Source: Sphingosinicella sp. (GTDB lineage: Bacteria; Pseudomonadota; Alphaproteobacteria; Sphingomonadales; Sphingomonadaceae). From it: a stretch of DNA of 32,029 nucleotides. The notes under the pieces are model-generated. The model was not told where the DNA came from and did no database searches. It saw only the letters and a program-made list of their open reading frames with translations. Where the stretch lies: contig JAEULI010000121.1 in assembly GCA_016793845.1 (NCBI GenBank), positions 1-32,029 of the forward strand, read 5' to 3'. Position 1 is the stretch's first letter; every line of letters begins with the position of its first letter. The position numbers and the translations under genes were made by a program. Of this stretch, positions 1-9,778 are shown piece by piece.

Positions 1-863
1 CGCGCCAGCAGCAGCGCCGCCGTAAGCGCGCCCGCGCGCCGCATCAGCGCATCGGCATCCTCCCAGGCGATACCCGCGCGATAGGCCTCCGCCATTTGCG
101 TGGCGGACGCCGTCAGTTCCGCCGCGTGCGGCTTCAGCCACACCGCCTTCAGCAGAAGATGCGTGGTGCAGAACGCAAGGTCGAATGCCGGATCGCCGTA
201 CACCGCGCATTCGGCATCCAGGAACACGGGACCACCGGGGCCGACGAGGATATTCTTCGGGCTGACATCGCCGTGGACGAGCGCGACGTGCCGCGTTTCA
301 AGATCGGCGGCGAGCGCCCGCAGGCGCGGCGCGACCTCCGCATCATGCTGCGCGACATGGAGCAGGAACGGCTCCACGCGCAGCGCATGAAACATCGCGC
401 CGGTATCGAAATCGCGCGCGATAGCGGGGTCGTTTGCCGTCGCGGCGTGAATACCGACGAGCGCTTCGCCAACTTTCGCGGCAAAGCCCGGATCAACACG
501 CCCGGCGATGAGTTCGTCCTTCCAGACCGGGTGCTGCGCCGGCTCCAGAAAACGCATCGCGAAGAGGTGCTCTTCGGGCACTTCGGCGACGATCGTGGGA
601 ACGATTTCGGGTGCGAACGCGCCGACGCGCCGCAGCCAGCGCACCTCGCTCTCGGCGCGCTCCACCGGCGCGAACCAGTCCGCCTGCACGCGCAGCTTGG
701 GAAGCGCGCGCTTCACCGCGAGCCTCCCCTTCGCCGTATCGACGCGCCACACGTCGCACGATACGCCGCCCGACAGCGGCGTCATGCGCGGCACCTCTCC
801 GGGCGCCACGAGACCGCAGGCGCGCAGGTGTTCGATAACGGCTTCGTCCTGCACCCCTGCCAC
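1..863 (-). CDS. APH-fold phosphotransferase, 3' end cut off by the window
   Basis: The minus strand is open from 863 to the window edge, giving the first 287 residues of a kinase of the aminoglycoside phosphotransferase / choline kinase fold. The catalytic loop HGDVSPKNIL is at about residues 197-206 and the metal-binding Asp (VFLDAE) is at about 216. A Lys in AVKRALPK would be the nucleotide-binding lysine. I chose the GTG at 863 because AAGGA lies 7 bases before it; there is no in-frame ATG until after the first strand region. Members of this family phosphorylate small hydroxylated molecules or act on metabolites of unknown nature, and proteobacterial chromosomal copies are rarely resistance genes. 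The substrate cannot be told. The C-terminal helical part lies outside the window. Confidence 0.8.
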   Translation of the reverse strand, partial: MAGVQDEAVIEHLRACGLVAPGEVPRMTPLSGGVSCDVWRVDTAKGRLAVKRALPKLRVQADWFAPVERAESEVRWLRRVGAFAPEIVPTIVAEVPEEHLFAMRFLEPAQHPVWKDELIAGRVDPGFAAKVGEALVGIHAATANDPAIARDFDTGAMFHALRVEPFLLHVAQHDAEVAPRLRALAADLETRHVALVHGDVSPKNILVGPGGPVFLDAECAVYGDPAFDLAFCTTHLLLKAVWLKPHAAELTASATQMAEAYRAGIAWEDADALMRRAGALTAALLLA

Positions 864-874
864 GCCCGCATCCT

Positions 875-1021
875 TCAGAACATTTCGCGAAACCAGCCCG
901 CCATCAGGCGTAAGGCAGCATCACGATGTTTCGCCGTTTCCTGAAAATAGTGCACGCCGGGAAGCATCTCCAGTCGCTTGTCCGTTACAGCCATGAAATC
1001 GGAGATATTCTGTACGTCCAT
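875..1021 (-). pseudogene. 48-codon ORF upstream of the phosphotransferase, probably a 3' gene remnant
   Basis: A minus-strand frame from an ATG at 1021 (MDVQNISDFMAV...) to a TGA at 875-877 ends 11 bases before the phosphotransferase start. Its composition is protein-like, with the segment LPGVHYFQETAKHRDAALR and an aromatic C-terminus WFREMF. No Shine-Dalgarno sequence precedes the ATG, and the frame is closed by TGA shortly upstream. It therefore looks like the tail of a longer gene whose 5' part was lost, possibly when the neighbouring AT-rich DNA arrived. I do not recognise the family; an alpha/beta-hydrolase tail is only a guess. It could also be a genuine short leader gene. Confidence 0.35.
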
Positions 1022-1252
1022 CGGGGCACGCCCGTTGCGGCGAAGCCTTGCACACCCAAACGATCATGGTCGACGCAGCGCCAACTCTGTTTGAAATCAC
1101 GCGCCTGCCCAGCGCCACCCTATGGGCGACCATCAAGCAGCAGACCGAACCCGGCCACTCATTTTCATAGCCTACGTCGAGATCTTTATTCAGCGAATTT
1201 TCACAAATATTTTATCGAACAAAAACGACGCCTACTACTTTTCATTTTTAGT

Positions 1253-1280
1253 TATAATTATTTTTGTATGCAAATTTGCA
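1253..1280 (+). promoter_or_regulatory. Promoter -10 and 12-bp palindrome before the AT-rich gene
   Basis: A perfect TATAAT lies at 1253-1258 and a perfect palindrome TGCAAATTTGCA at 1269-1280, just ahead of the GGGAG ribosome binding site at 1286-1290. No good -35 box is seen at the usual distance. The palindrome would lie at or just after the transcription start, so it could be an operator. The base composition changes from GC-rich to AT-rich between about 1130 and 1200; I see no gene between 1022 and 1296. Confidence 0.4.
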
Positions 1281-1296
1281 AGTCAGGGAGCAAAAA

Positions 1297-2103
1297 ATGC
1301 GAATTGCAGAATTTTCACAAAAAATGTTCGGAAAAATTCAAAAAAAAATTAAAAAATTGAATTTAGCAACATTTGCAACAGCCACAATTATAGCAAACCC
1401 TGCATTCTCTTCTACAAATCTTGAAATTCCTCAAGATTATTCGAATTTATCTTCGGATGAATATAGGGTAAGTTTTCACATAATTGAAAACGATTCCCTT
1501 AGCTTAATGCAAAAACACAAGGAAAAATGCAACAAACTTGGCCCCACACGTTGCCGAATTCTGCAATTCATGCCAGGGAGTGATATTGACGGCGAGCAGG
1601 GAAGTATAAGATTCCTATTGTTGGAAGGAAGCACCCCATCATTCATTTCAGAAGTTTCAAAATCAACGAAAAGCGGATTTGCCGTCAGCCATGAAAATCG
1701 CATAACACCACAACAACAAGATGACTTAATTGTTGAAAGGCAACTTCTTTTTGCACAAAGAGAAGAAATTTTATCTATAAAAGAATCGGATTCAGAAAAA
1801 TTTAGTATGATCGTTCAAAATAAACGATCAGAAATCGAGTCTCGTATAACAAATATTGAACGACAATTGAAAAATTATTCAAAATCTCAATCAGTAGATA
1901 CACTATACATAAGTTATGAGAAGAGAAATTTCAGAAACTCCCGCTGGAAACGAGATATTGAAGAATATGGCGGCATTTTTTTCATGGCCATACTCGCGAT
2001 ATCTGGAATCGCACTCCTCACTGGCATATATTTTGGTATTATTTTTCTTGTTTTCCTGTGGCTGAAGAAATTTTCAGTCAAGCGCGGGCTACTTAAGGGC
2101 TAA
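1297..2103 (+). CDS. AT-rich membrane-anchored protein, DUF4349-like
   Basis: 268 residues. I chose the ATG at 1297, six bases after GGGAG; an upstream TTG at 1264 has no such site. The protein has a basic N-terminus followed by a weak hydrophobic stretch ending near NPAFSS (residues 21-39), which may be a signal peptide. A globular part with a Cys pair (C78, C86) follows, then a Glu/Gln/Lys-rich coiled coil at about 138-196, and one strong membrane segment at about 227-256 with a short basic tail. This order (secreted domain, coiled coil, beta strand, C-terminal membrane helix) and the ERQLLFAQREEIL...IESRITNIERQL pattern resemble DUF4349 proteins; that is inference from pattern only. The gene is far richer in A+T and in AAA/ATT codons than every neighbour, which suggests recent transfer. 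Function is unknown. Confidence 0.8.
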   Translation: MRIAEFSQKMFGKIQKKIKKLNLATFATATIIANPAFSSTNLEIPQDYSNLSSDEYRVSFHIIENDSLSLMQKHKEKCNKLGPTRCRILQFMPGSDIDGEQGSIRFLLLEGSTPSFISEVSKSTKSGFAVSHENRITPQQQDDLIVERQLLFAQREEILSIKESDSEKFSMIVQNKRSEIESRITNIERQLKNYSKSQSVDTLYISYEKRNFRNSRWKRDIEEYGGIFFMAILAISGIALLTGIYFGIIFLVFLWLKKFSVKRGLLKG

Positions 2104-2198
2104 CCGCTTCGAACGACGAGCGGTTGCGGCCAGCGCACTGCGCCATCTGATATGTAAGAGTTGCGGGAATCGGCGCTCCAAGTGCGACGTCCCGCAAC
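2102..2198. repeat. Two inverted repeats in the gap after the AT-rich gene
   Basis: AACCGCT (2102-2108) pairs with AGCGGTT (2119-2125) around a 10-base loop, overlapping the stop codon. GTTGCGGGA (2160-2168) pairs with TCCCGCAAC (2190-2198) around a 21-base loop. Neither is followed by a T-run on either strand, so they may act as weak or factor-assisted terminators between the two converging genes. This is inference from pairing only. Confidence 0.35.
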
Positions 2199-2235
2199 GA
2201 AAACGCGGTCGACGAGGGACGTGACTGCATCCTCG

Positions 2236-2739
2236 TCAGACCCTGAGATCGCTGAGAACCGGCGTGTCCTGTGACTCCTCGGCAAGGTTCGCGATGGCGC
2301 GGCGGAGCAGAGACTGGAGTGTTTCCACCTCCTCATCCGAAAGGCCGCGCGTCGCCAGATCGTGCACCTCGGCATTCATCGGCGCGAGCACTTCTTCGAG
2401 CGCCTTTGCATGATCGGTGAGGTGAATATAGATCTTGCGGCGATCGATCTTGCTCTTCTCGCGCCGCACCAGCCCTGCCGCTTCAAGACCTTTCAGTGCA
2501 ACCACCGTGGTCGGTTCGCGCATCCCGACGCGCGTGCTGAGTTCGCGCTGCGTGATGCCGTCCTCACGCCAAAGCTGGCGCAGGAAGCGCCACTGCCCCG
2601 CGGAAACGCCGTGCTCCAGCGTGCGCCGTTCGAGCGCGCGCGAAAACGAACGGAACATCACGCGGGAAAGATAGCCGATACTGTTCTCGGGGAGCCTGTA
2701 ATACTCCGCAGGCTGACGCGCGGCTTTGGGGTTCGACAC
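2236..2739 (-). CDS. MarR family transcriptional regulator
   Basis: 167 residues, a normal length for the family. The winged helix-turn-helix is clear: ITQRELSTRVGMREPTTVVALKGLEAAGLV (about residues 62-92) is followed by the wing REKSKIDRRKIYIHLT, with the family's conserved D-R-R. Flanking helices at both ends would form the dimer interface. The start is the GTG at 2739, seven bases after GGGAGAG. MarR proteins are usually ligand-responsive repressors of nearby genes. Here the neighbours are a queuosine-precursor transporter on the same strand and the AT-rich gene converging from the other side, so no target is obvious and the effector cannot be told. Confidence 0.93.
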   Translation of the reverse strand: MSNPKAARQPAEYYRLPENSIGYLSRVMFRSFSRALERRTLEHGVSAGQWRFLRQLWREDGITQRELSTRVGMREPTTVVALKGLEAAGLVRREKSKIDRRKIYIHLTDHAKALEEVLAPMNAEVHDLATRGLSDEEVETLQSLLRRAIANLAEESQDTPVLSDLRV

Positions 2740-2777
2740 CGTACAACTCTCCCTGTGCCGGCCGTGCTTTCAATCCG

Positions 2778-2799
2778 AAAAACGGCCTTTCCGCCGGTT
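2778..2799 (-). terminator. Intrinsic terminator after the queuosine-precursor transporter
   Basis: Read on the minus strand, AAC-C-GGC pairs with GCCGTT (one bulged C) around the loop GGAAAG and runs into a short T tract. It lies 35 bases after the stop of the transporter gene and before the marR start. Confidence 0.5.
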
Positions 2800-2833
2800 A
2801 GCAGACCTGGAAGCGGTCGTCCCGCTCCAATAG

Positions 2834-3577
2834 CTACACGCTCGCCTTGAACGGTGTGAAATCGGTCTTGCGATCGTAGACGTCCAGGCCTTCGCGCCGT
2901 TTCAGGAACCCGACAACCGCATAGGTCACGGGCGTCAGGATCGCTTCCCAGCTCACTTTCAGAACCCACTGCGTGATGAGCACCTTCAGCACGAGGTCGT
3001 TCGTCCACCCCGCCGCGCCGAGAAACGCCAGCGGATAGAAGATCAGGCTGTCGACGCCCTGCCCCGCCACCGTGCTGCCGATCGTGCGCATCCACAGGTG
3101 CTTGCCCTGCGACCACACCTTCATCTTCGCCATCACGTAGGAGTTGGTGAACTCGCCCGCCCAGAAGGCGACGATGCTGGCGAAGACGATGCGCGGCACC
3201 TGACCGAACACCGCCTCATAGCTCGCCTGCCCCGTCCAGTCGGCGGCGGGCGGCAGCGCCACCACCACCCACGCCATGAATGCCATGAAGATGAGTGCGG
3301 CGAACCCCGCCCAGATGCAGCGCCGCGCCCGCGCGTAGCCGTAGACTTCGGTGAGCACGTCGCCGAGCACGTAGCCGACGGGAAAGAACAATATGCCCGC
3401 GCCGAACGGCCAGTCGCCGATGCCGGGCAAGTCCACGACCGCCACTTTCCCCGCGCCGAGCACATTGGAAAGGAGCAGGATGGTGACGAATGCCGCCATC
3501 ACGAAATCGAAGTAGCGCAGCGGCCGCCCATGCAGCGACTCCGCCTCCACGGCGCGAGGTGCATGAACTTCGTTCAC
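2834..3577 (-). CDS. yhhQ: Queuosine precursor transporter (YhhQ/QPTR, DUF165)
   Basis: 247 residues with six or so hydrophobic segments. Family marks are the first helix region YFDFVMAAFVTILLLSNVLGAGKV, the loop FPVGYVLGDVLTEVYGYARARRCIW, and the later FTNSYVMAKMKVWSQGKHLWMRTIGSTVAGQGVDSLIFYP with the conserved G-V-D-S. These define the YhhQ/QPTR family, shown in other bacteria to import the 7-deazaguanine bases preQ0 or preQ1 used for queuosine in tRNA; here that is inferred by family. The start is a GTG at 3577, seven bases after GAGGAA. It is divergent from the Y-family polymerase with only 31 bases between, and a LexA box overlaps its start codon. It is probably transcribed alone, with a terminator downstream. 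Confidence 0.93.
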   Translation of the reverse strand: MNEVHAPRAVEAESLHGRPLRYFDFVMAAFVTILLLSNVLGAGKVAVVDLPGIGDWPFGAGILFFPVGYVLGDVLTEVYGYARARRCIWAGFAALIFMAFMAWVVVALPPAADWTGQASYEAVFGQVPRIVFASIVAFWAGEFTNSYVMAKMKVWSQGKHLWMRTIGSTVAGQGVDSLIFYPLAFLGAAGWTNDLVLKVLITQWVLKVSWEAILTPVTYAVVGFLKRREGLDVYDRKTDFTPFKASV

Positions 3578-3586
3578 AATTTGTTC
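3572..3586. promoter_or_regulatory. LexA (SOS) box
   Basis: GTTC (3572-3575), seven bases, GTTC (3583-3586): an exact match to the direct-repeat SOS box GTTC-N7-GTTC known for alphaproteobacterial LexA. It lies 22 bases before the polymerase start and overlaps the start codon of the divergent transporter gene. It implies damage-inducible expression of the polymerase. Confidence 0.85.
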
Positions 3587-3600
3587 CTCATGCGCTACAC
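3573..3600 (+). promoter_or_regulatory. Putative promoter of the Y-family polymerase
   Basis: TTCACA (3573-3578, five of six to TTGACA), 16 bases, TACACT (3595-3600, four of six to TATAAT). Transcription would begin at about 3607-3609, at or next to the ATG, so the message may be leaderless; no Shine-Dalgarno sequence is visible. The -35 lies inside the LexA box, which fits repression by steric block. Confidence 0.5.
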
Positions 3601-3608
3601 TCCCGCTT

Positions 3609-4889
3609 ATGCGCCCCGATTCGCCGCTCCGCTGGCTGTTTCTCGATCTGAACAGCTATTTCGCCAGTGTCGAGCAGCAGTTGCAGCCGCACCTGCGCGG
3701 CAAGCCCGTCGTCGTGTCGCCCGTGGACACCGACACGACGAGCGCCATCGCCGCGAGCTACGAGGCGAAGGCCTTCGGTATCCGCACCGGCACGCCCATT
3801 TGGGAAGCAAAGCGCCTCTGCCGCGATCTCATCATCACCCCCGCGCGCCACGGCGCCTATGTGGAATACCACAACCGCATCGTCGCGGAGGTGGATCGGC
3901 ACATTCCCGTCACCAAGGTCTGCTCGATCGACGAGGTCGCCTGCCGCCTGATGGACAACGAGAACGACCCGGCGTTCGTCCGCGACCTCGCGCGGCGCAT
4001 CAAGGCAGGCATCGCCGCGAACGTCGGCGAATATCTCAAATGCTCGATCGGCGTCGCGCCGACGCGCCTCGTCGCCAAGATCGCCTGCGACATGCAGAAG
4101 CCCGATGGCCTTACCGTGATCGAGGCGCACGAGCTGCCCGAGCGCCTCTATGTCCTGAAGCTCACCGACATCCCCGGCATCGGCCGCAAGATGGAGCGCC
4201 GCCTCGCCGCCAAGGGCGTGCTCTCGATCCGCGATCTCATCGCACGCGGTCCGAAGCGCGCGGGCGAGGCGTGGGGCGCGGTAAACGGTGACCGCCTGTG
4301 GTGGTCGCTCACCGGCCGCGAAGTGCCCGAGATCGAGACGCAGCACCGCTCGATCGGGCACAGCCAGGTGCTCTCCCCCTCGAAGCGCGACCCCGTCGCC
4401 GCGCTCGCCACCGCGCGGCGCCTGTGCCTCAAGGCCGCGAGCCGCCTGCGCCGCGAAGGCTATGCCGCGCGCAGCCTCCTCCTCCACGCCCGGCTGGAAG
4501 ACGGCGGCAAGTTCGCCGCGCACCAGCGCCTGCCGCTGACGCAGGACAGCTTCAGCTTCCTCGCGCAGCTGAATGCGCTCTGGCCCCGCCTCGCCGACGC
4601 CGCGCGGCAACAGCCCACCGGCGCGCGCATCCGCATGATCGGCGTCACGCTCGCGGAGATCGCGCCCGCCGGCCACGAACAGGGCGCGCTTTTCGACCGC
4701 GACGACATCGACCACGCGCTCGCCCGCGAGGCGCGCGGGCTCCGCCTCAGCGAGGCGATGGACAAGGCGAACGCGAAGTTCGGGCGCAATGCCGTCACGC
4801 TCGGGCCGCTGCTCGGCGGCCGCATCGACCAGGTCGGCGCGAAGATCGCCTTCCACCGCATCCCCGACATGGCGGAGTTCCACGAATAG
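3609..4889 (+). CDS. Y-family (translesion) DNA polymerase, DinB/UmuC type
   Basis: 426 residues. The palm carries the metal ligands D13 in FLDLNSYFASVE and D108-E109 in CSIDEVAC. The finger region SYEAKAFGIRTGTPIWEAKRLC (about 50-71) is typical of the family. SIGVAPTRLVAKIACDMQKPDGL (about 146-168) is the Pol IV-like thumb entry, and a helix-hairpin-helix (LTDIPGIGRKMERRLAAKG) follows at 185-203. The C-terminal little-finger region ends with a possible clamp-binding pentapeptide QGALF at about 357. The first motif reads DLN rather than the DMD of E. coli DinB, so the exact subfamily is uncertain. The product should copy past damaged bases in the cytoplasm, with low fidelity. The LexA box just upstream supports SOS control. 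No imuA or dnaE2 gene is next to it, so it is not the usual mutagenesis cassette. Confidence 0.93.
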   Translation: MRPDSPLRWLFLDLNSYFASVEQQLQPHLRGKPVVVSPVDTDTTSAIAASYEAKAFGIRTGTPIWEAKRLCRDLIITPARHGAYVEYHNRIVAEVDRHIPVTKVCSIDEVACRLMDNENDPAFVRDLARRIKAGIAANVGEYLKCSIGVAPTRLVAKIACDMQKPDGLTVIEAHELPERLYVLKLTDIPGIGRKMERRLAAKGVLSIRDLIARGPKRAGEAWGAVNGDRLWWSLTGREVPEIETQHRSIGHSQVLSPSKRDPVAALATARRLCLKAASRLRREGYAARSLLLHARLEDGGKFAAHQRLPLTQDSFSFLAQLNALWPRLADAARQQPTGARIRMIGVTLAEIAPAGHEQGALFDRDDIDHALAREARGLRLSEAMDKANAKFGRNAVTLGPLLGGRIDQVGAKIAFHRIPDMAEFHE

Positions 4890-4930
4890 GCGCTGGAACC
4901 GCGCGCGCCGCCCCGCTATGAGCCGGGGCC

Positions 4931-7099
<2,169 letters not shown>

Positions 7100-7198
7100 A
7101 GATCACCTCAGCAGCAGGGAGTAAAGACTGCGTCGTAAACCAACCGACGGAAAAAGTTGCAACCAGACATCGACGATTTATGAAGCTATGATAGCATC

Positions 7199-8182
7199 AT
7201 GCGCCTAAATCTTCATAATCAGCCGCATTTCCAAAAGCAGTTTTCTCTTGTCGAAGAGCGATTCAATCTACTCTTTGCCAATGTAACAGCATTTAACAAT
7301 ATAGTTGCAGCAGGCCTGAAGTTTATGCGTGCACCGCACGCAGAGAGCAAAATTGGCCTGATGAAGCAGAATTTCTTTTCCAAAGAACTACTCCAAGCGA
7401 TGATCTGCGGAGGAGAATCCTATCGCATGGAGCCAGTGAATTTTATCTGGCGCCGATTGCTGGAACGCGACATCGTCATACGCCAGATTGGCCACATGCC
7501 CGGCGCATTCGTGGATCATGCTTTGGTATTACCGGTTCTACTTGAGCATCTGCGCGCAAAGACCCTCCCCAACATTTTCGCACCGGCGGCAGCCTTGGTT
7601 TCTCGATATGGAGATTCGATCTTGGCGATCGACGTACAGACTAGGACAGGTGACGTGGCGCGCGGCACCGGTTTCTTTGCAGTGCTTGCCGACAGTCGAT
7701 CGGCGCAATTGTTTACCTGCAAGCACAACGTCGATCCGGCGGAAGGCATTAGTATTCAGAGCATTACCACGTCCCTTGGGCAGAAGATCGATTTCGGGCT
7801 TCCAGCTTGCCATCCAACTGAGGATATCGCCATCATTCCGGTCCTTGGGCTGACTGATGTCGACCCCGCTTTCCGCTTCGGTAGCGAGCCCGTGATCTTC
7901 GACGAGGTTTATACGTTGGGCTATCCATCAATTCCTGGAGGCGAAGCGAGCGTCGTCGGCCATCGCGGTGAAGTCAACGGATCTGCCAAGCTGTTCCTTG
8001 GGGGTAGTGAAGTGCTACTGATTTCGAATCTCGTTTCGCCGGGCAGTAGCGGCGGTCCACTTCTTGATCGCGATGGTTTCTGCGTCGGTATGTCAATCAA
8101 ATGGCTTGAAGGCGAATGGGGTGGAGAAAAGGCGCGCTTCTCAGCCGCGCTGCCAGCATCTTTGTTGAAGCAACGTTTTTGA
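7199..8182 (+). CDS. Trypsin-like serine protease with an unknown N-terminal domain
   Basis: 327 residues. The second half is a chymotrypsin-fold peptidase with a complete triad: H176 in LFTCKHNV, D209 in PTEDIAIIPV and S284 in SPGSSGGPLLD. The strand GTGFFAVL at 156-163 is the usual first barrel strand. The first ~120 residues are helical in appearance (FSLVEERFNLLFANVTAFNNIV) and match nothing I know. No signal peptide or membrane segment is visible, so the enzyme is probably cytoplasmic, unlike HtrA-type proteases, and no PDZ domain is present. The gene has clearly lower GC than purL before it and the peptidase after it, and no evident ribosome binding site. It stands alone and faces a convergent gene. 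Stand-alone proteases of this kind sometimes belong to defence or stress systems, but nothing here proves that. Confidence 0.85.
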   Translation: MRLNLHNQPHFQKQFSLVEERFNLLFANVTAFNNIVAAGLKFMRAPHAESKIGLMKQNFFSKELLQAMICGGESYRMEPVNFIWRRLLERDIVIRQIGHMPGAFVDHALVLPVLLEHLRAKTLPNIFAPAAALVSRYGDSILAIDVQTRTGDVARGTGFFAVLADSRSAQLFTCKHNVDPAEGISIQSITTSLGQKIDFGLPACHPTEDIAIIPVLGLTDVDPAFRFGSEPVIFDEVYTLGYPSIPGGEASVVGHRGEVNGSAKLFLGGSEVLLISNLVSPGSSGGPLLDRDGFCVGMSIKWLEGEWGGEKARFSAALPASLLKQRF

Positions 8183-8357
8183 TCGCAAGGACCGAAGGTC
8201 AGTGCGACATGCTGCTTTAGCGTAATCTGGATGAGCAACGCGGCGGGCCGAACCGGGCAAGGGGCATTAACAATGCTTAGCAGGCGGCGGCCTCGGCAAA
8301 GTTCCTCAGCATCTCGACGCAAGGCTTCCCTTGTCAGCTTAGGCTTGTGCGTGGCCT

Positions 8358-9557
8358 TCACTTCGCAGCCAACCGCCCGTACTTCTTCAAAATCGCCCGC
8401 AGTTCCGCGTGCGGCAGGCGCTGGATGGTGTAGCCGTCGACGCCGGTCAGCGTCTCCGCCGCCACCAGCACGTTGGTGATTGCCTCTTCGGTCGCCTGCG
8501 TTGCCGCTTCGAAGATCGGGGTCAGCTTGTCGTTGGGCATCGTCTCGACGCTGATGACATTGCCGCCCACGCTTTGCACGTTTGCGTTCGCGGTCGAGAA
8601 GGCGACGAAGATGTCGCCCGAACCGTTGCTGCCCGCATCGCCCATGCGGCCCATGCCCGCCGCCGCGCGCTTGGCGAGGCGCTTCAGTTGATGCGGCAGC
8701 ATCGGCGCGTCCGTCGCCATCACCACGATGATCGAACCGTCCCCGGGCGCAACGCGCTGCGCGACGTCGGTGTTCGCCGCCGCCGTCTGCACACCGCGTG
8801 TTTCGGGCAGGTATTTGCCCGCGAGTTCCTCGCCCACCGGTGCACCGGCCACGCGCAGCCACGCCCTCATGCCGAAGTTGCACTGCACGAGCACGCCGAC
8901 GGTGTAGGCCTTGCCGTCCATCTCGACCACGCGCGACGCCGTGCCCGTGCCGCCCTTGAAGCCGAAGCATTGCATCCCGACGCCGCCGCCGACATTGCCT
9001 TCGGCGACCGGGCCGGTCGCGGCGGTCTGGATCGCACGCAGCGCGTGCTCGGGCTTCACGTGGAAGCCGTTGATGTCGTTCAGCATCCCGTCGTAGGTTT
9101 CGGCCACCACCGGCGTGAACCACGCCCCCGGCCATTTCACGTCCGCAAGCCACCCCACCACAGCATCCCGCACCACGCCGACACTGTGCGTGTTGGTGAT
9201 CATCACCGGGCCGTCGAAATAGCCGCGCTCCTCCAGCCACACCGTGCCGGTCATCTCCCCGGCGGCGTTGCTGGTTTCCCAGCCCGCGTACACCGGCGTA
9301 CGCGAATCTTTGCCGCGCGGCAGCACGGCTGTCACGCCCGTGCGCACCGGTCCCTTGCCGCGCTCGAGCTTGCCGTCGCCCGAGATCAGGCTGACGTAGC
9401 CGACCTCGACGCCCGCAACGTCGGTGATCGCGTTGTTCGCCCCCGGCTTCCCCGCGAACGGCACGCCGAGATCACGCGCGCGCGCGCCCTCCGCACTCGC
9501 CGCACTCGCCAGAATCATGCCCGCCGCGATGATCGCGGCAAATCGCCGATAGTGCAT
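8358..9557 (-). CDS. Secreted P1 family peptidase (DmpA-type aminopeptidase)
   Basis: 399 residues with a signal peptide (RRFAAIIAAGMILASAASA, cleaved after about residue 22). The family begins with the typical N-terminal block NAITDVAGVEVGY (42-54) and RTGVTAVLPRG. The self-cleavage site is visible as ASNG-like DAGSNGSGD at 307-315: cleavage between G312 and S313 would free the catalytic N-terminal Ser of the beta chain, as in DmpA. TNTHSVGVVRDAV and GGVGMQCFGFKGGTGTASRVV are also family blocks. DmpA-like enzymes release N-terminal residues from small peptides and amides, some also beta-peptides. The signal peptide puts this one in the periplasm. It follows the palindromic repeat at 9625-9770 and is probably transcribed on its own. 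Confidence 0.93.
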   Translation of the reverse strand: MHYRRFAAIIAAGMILASAASAEGARARDLGVPFAGKPGANNAITDVAGVEVGYVSLISGDGKLERGKGPVRTGVTAVLPRGKDSRTPVYAGWETSNAAGEMTGTVWLEERGYFDGPVMITNTHSVGVVRDAVVGWLADVKWPGAWFTPVVAETYDGMLNDINGFHVKPEHALRAIQTAATGPVAEGNVGGGVGMQCFGFKGGTGTASRVVEMDGKAYTVGVLVQCNFGMRAWLRVAGAPVGEELAGKYLPETRGVQTAAANTDVAQRVAPGDGSIIVVMATDAPMLPHQLKRLAKRAAAGMGRMGDAGSNGSGDIFVAFSTANANVQSVGGNVISVETMPNDKLTPIFEAATQATEEAITNVLVAAETLTGVDGYTIQRLPHAELRAILKKYGRLAAK

Positions 9558-9624
9558 CTCACTTCCCCTGCCCTGAATATGGGCAGAGCATAATGCCTTG
9601 ATCGCGGAAGGAAACCTTAGCCCC

Positions 9625-9770
9625 TAGGACCGATCGACATTCAGAAGATGACGTGGCGAAAATGGTGGATCTCCGTGACCCGGAGCGGAGCGTACTCAAG
9701 GTACGTGAGCACCGGAAGCGCGGAGAGCCGCCATTTGCAGGCCGTCAGGGCTGAATGGCGATCGGTCCTG
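9625..9770. repeat. 146-bp imperfect palindrome (MITE/REP-like element)
   Basis: The outer arms (9625-9644 and 9751-9770) match in 18 of 20 positions when one is reverse-complemented. Pairing goes on inward: TGACG with CGTCA, AAATGG with CCATTT, CTCCG with CGGAG, and the centre GTACTCAAGGTAC forms the tip. The whole sequence could fold into one long hairpin in DNA or RNA. It has no coding potential. It lies 8 bases after the stop of the secreted-protein gene and 67 bases before the start of the peptidase gene. It may be a non-autonomous mobile element and may also end transcription. Confidence 0.7.
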
Positions 9771-9778
9771 GACAGCCG

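Noticed and set aside
3588-4883. 431-codon minus-strand frame over the Y-family polymerase
   Set aside because: Antisense shadow; it has no motif, while the plus strand carries all polymerase motifs.
7120-7160. CGTCG/CGACG hairpin after purL as terminator
   Set aside because: Only a five-base stem and no T-run on the plus strand; too weak to call.
8183-8357. Short minus-strand coding-like stretch (KPCVEMLRNFAEAAAC) after the DmpA-type gene
   Set aside because: Less than 20 codons with stops on both sides and no start; could be a relic but cannot be supported. Nothing else is seen in this gap.
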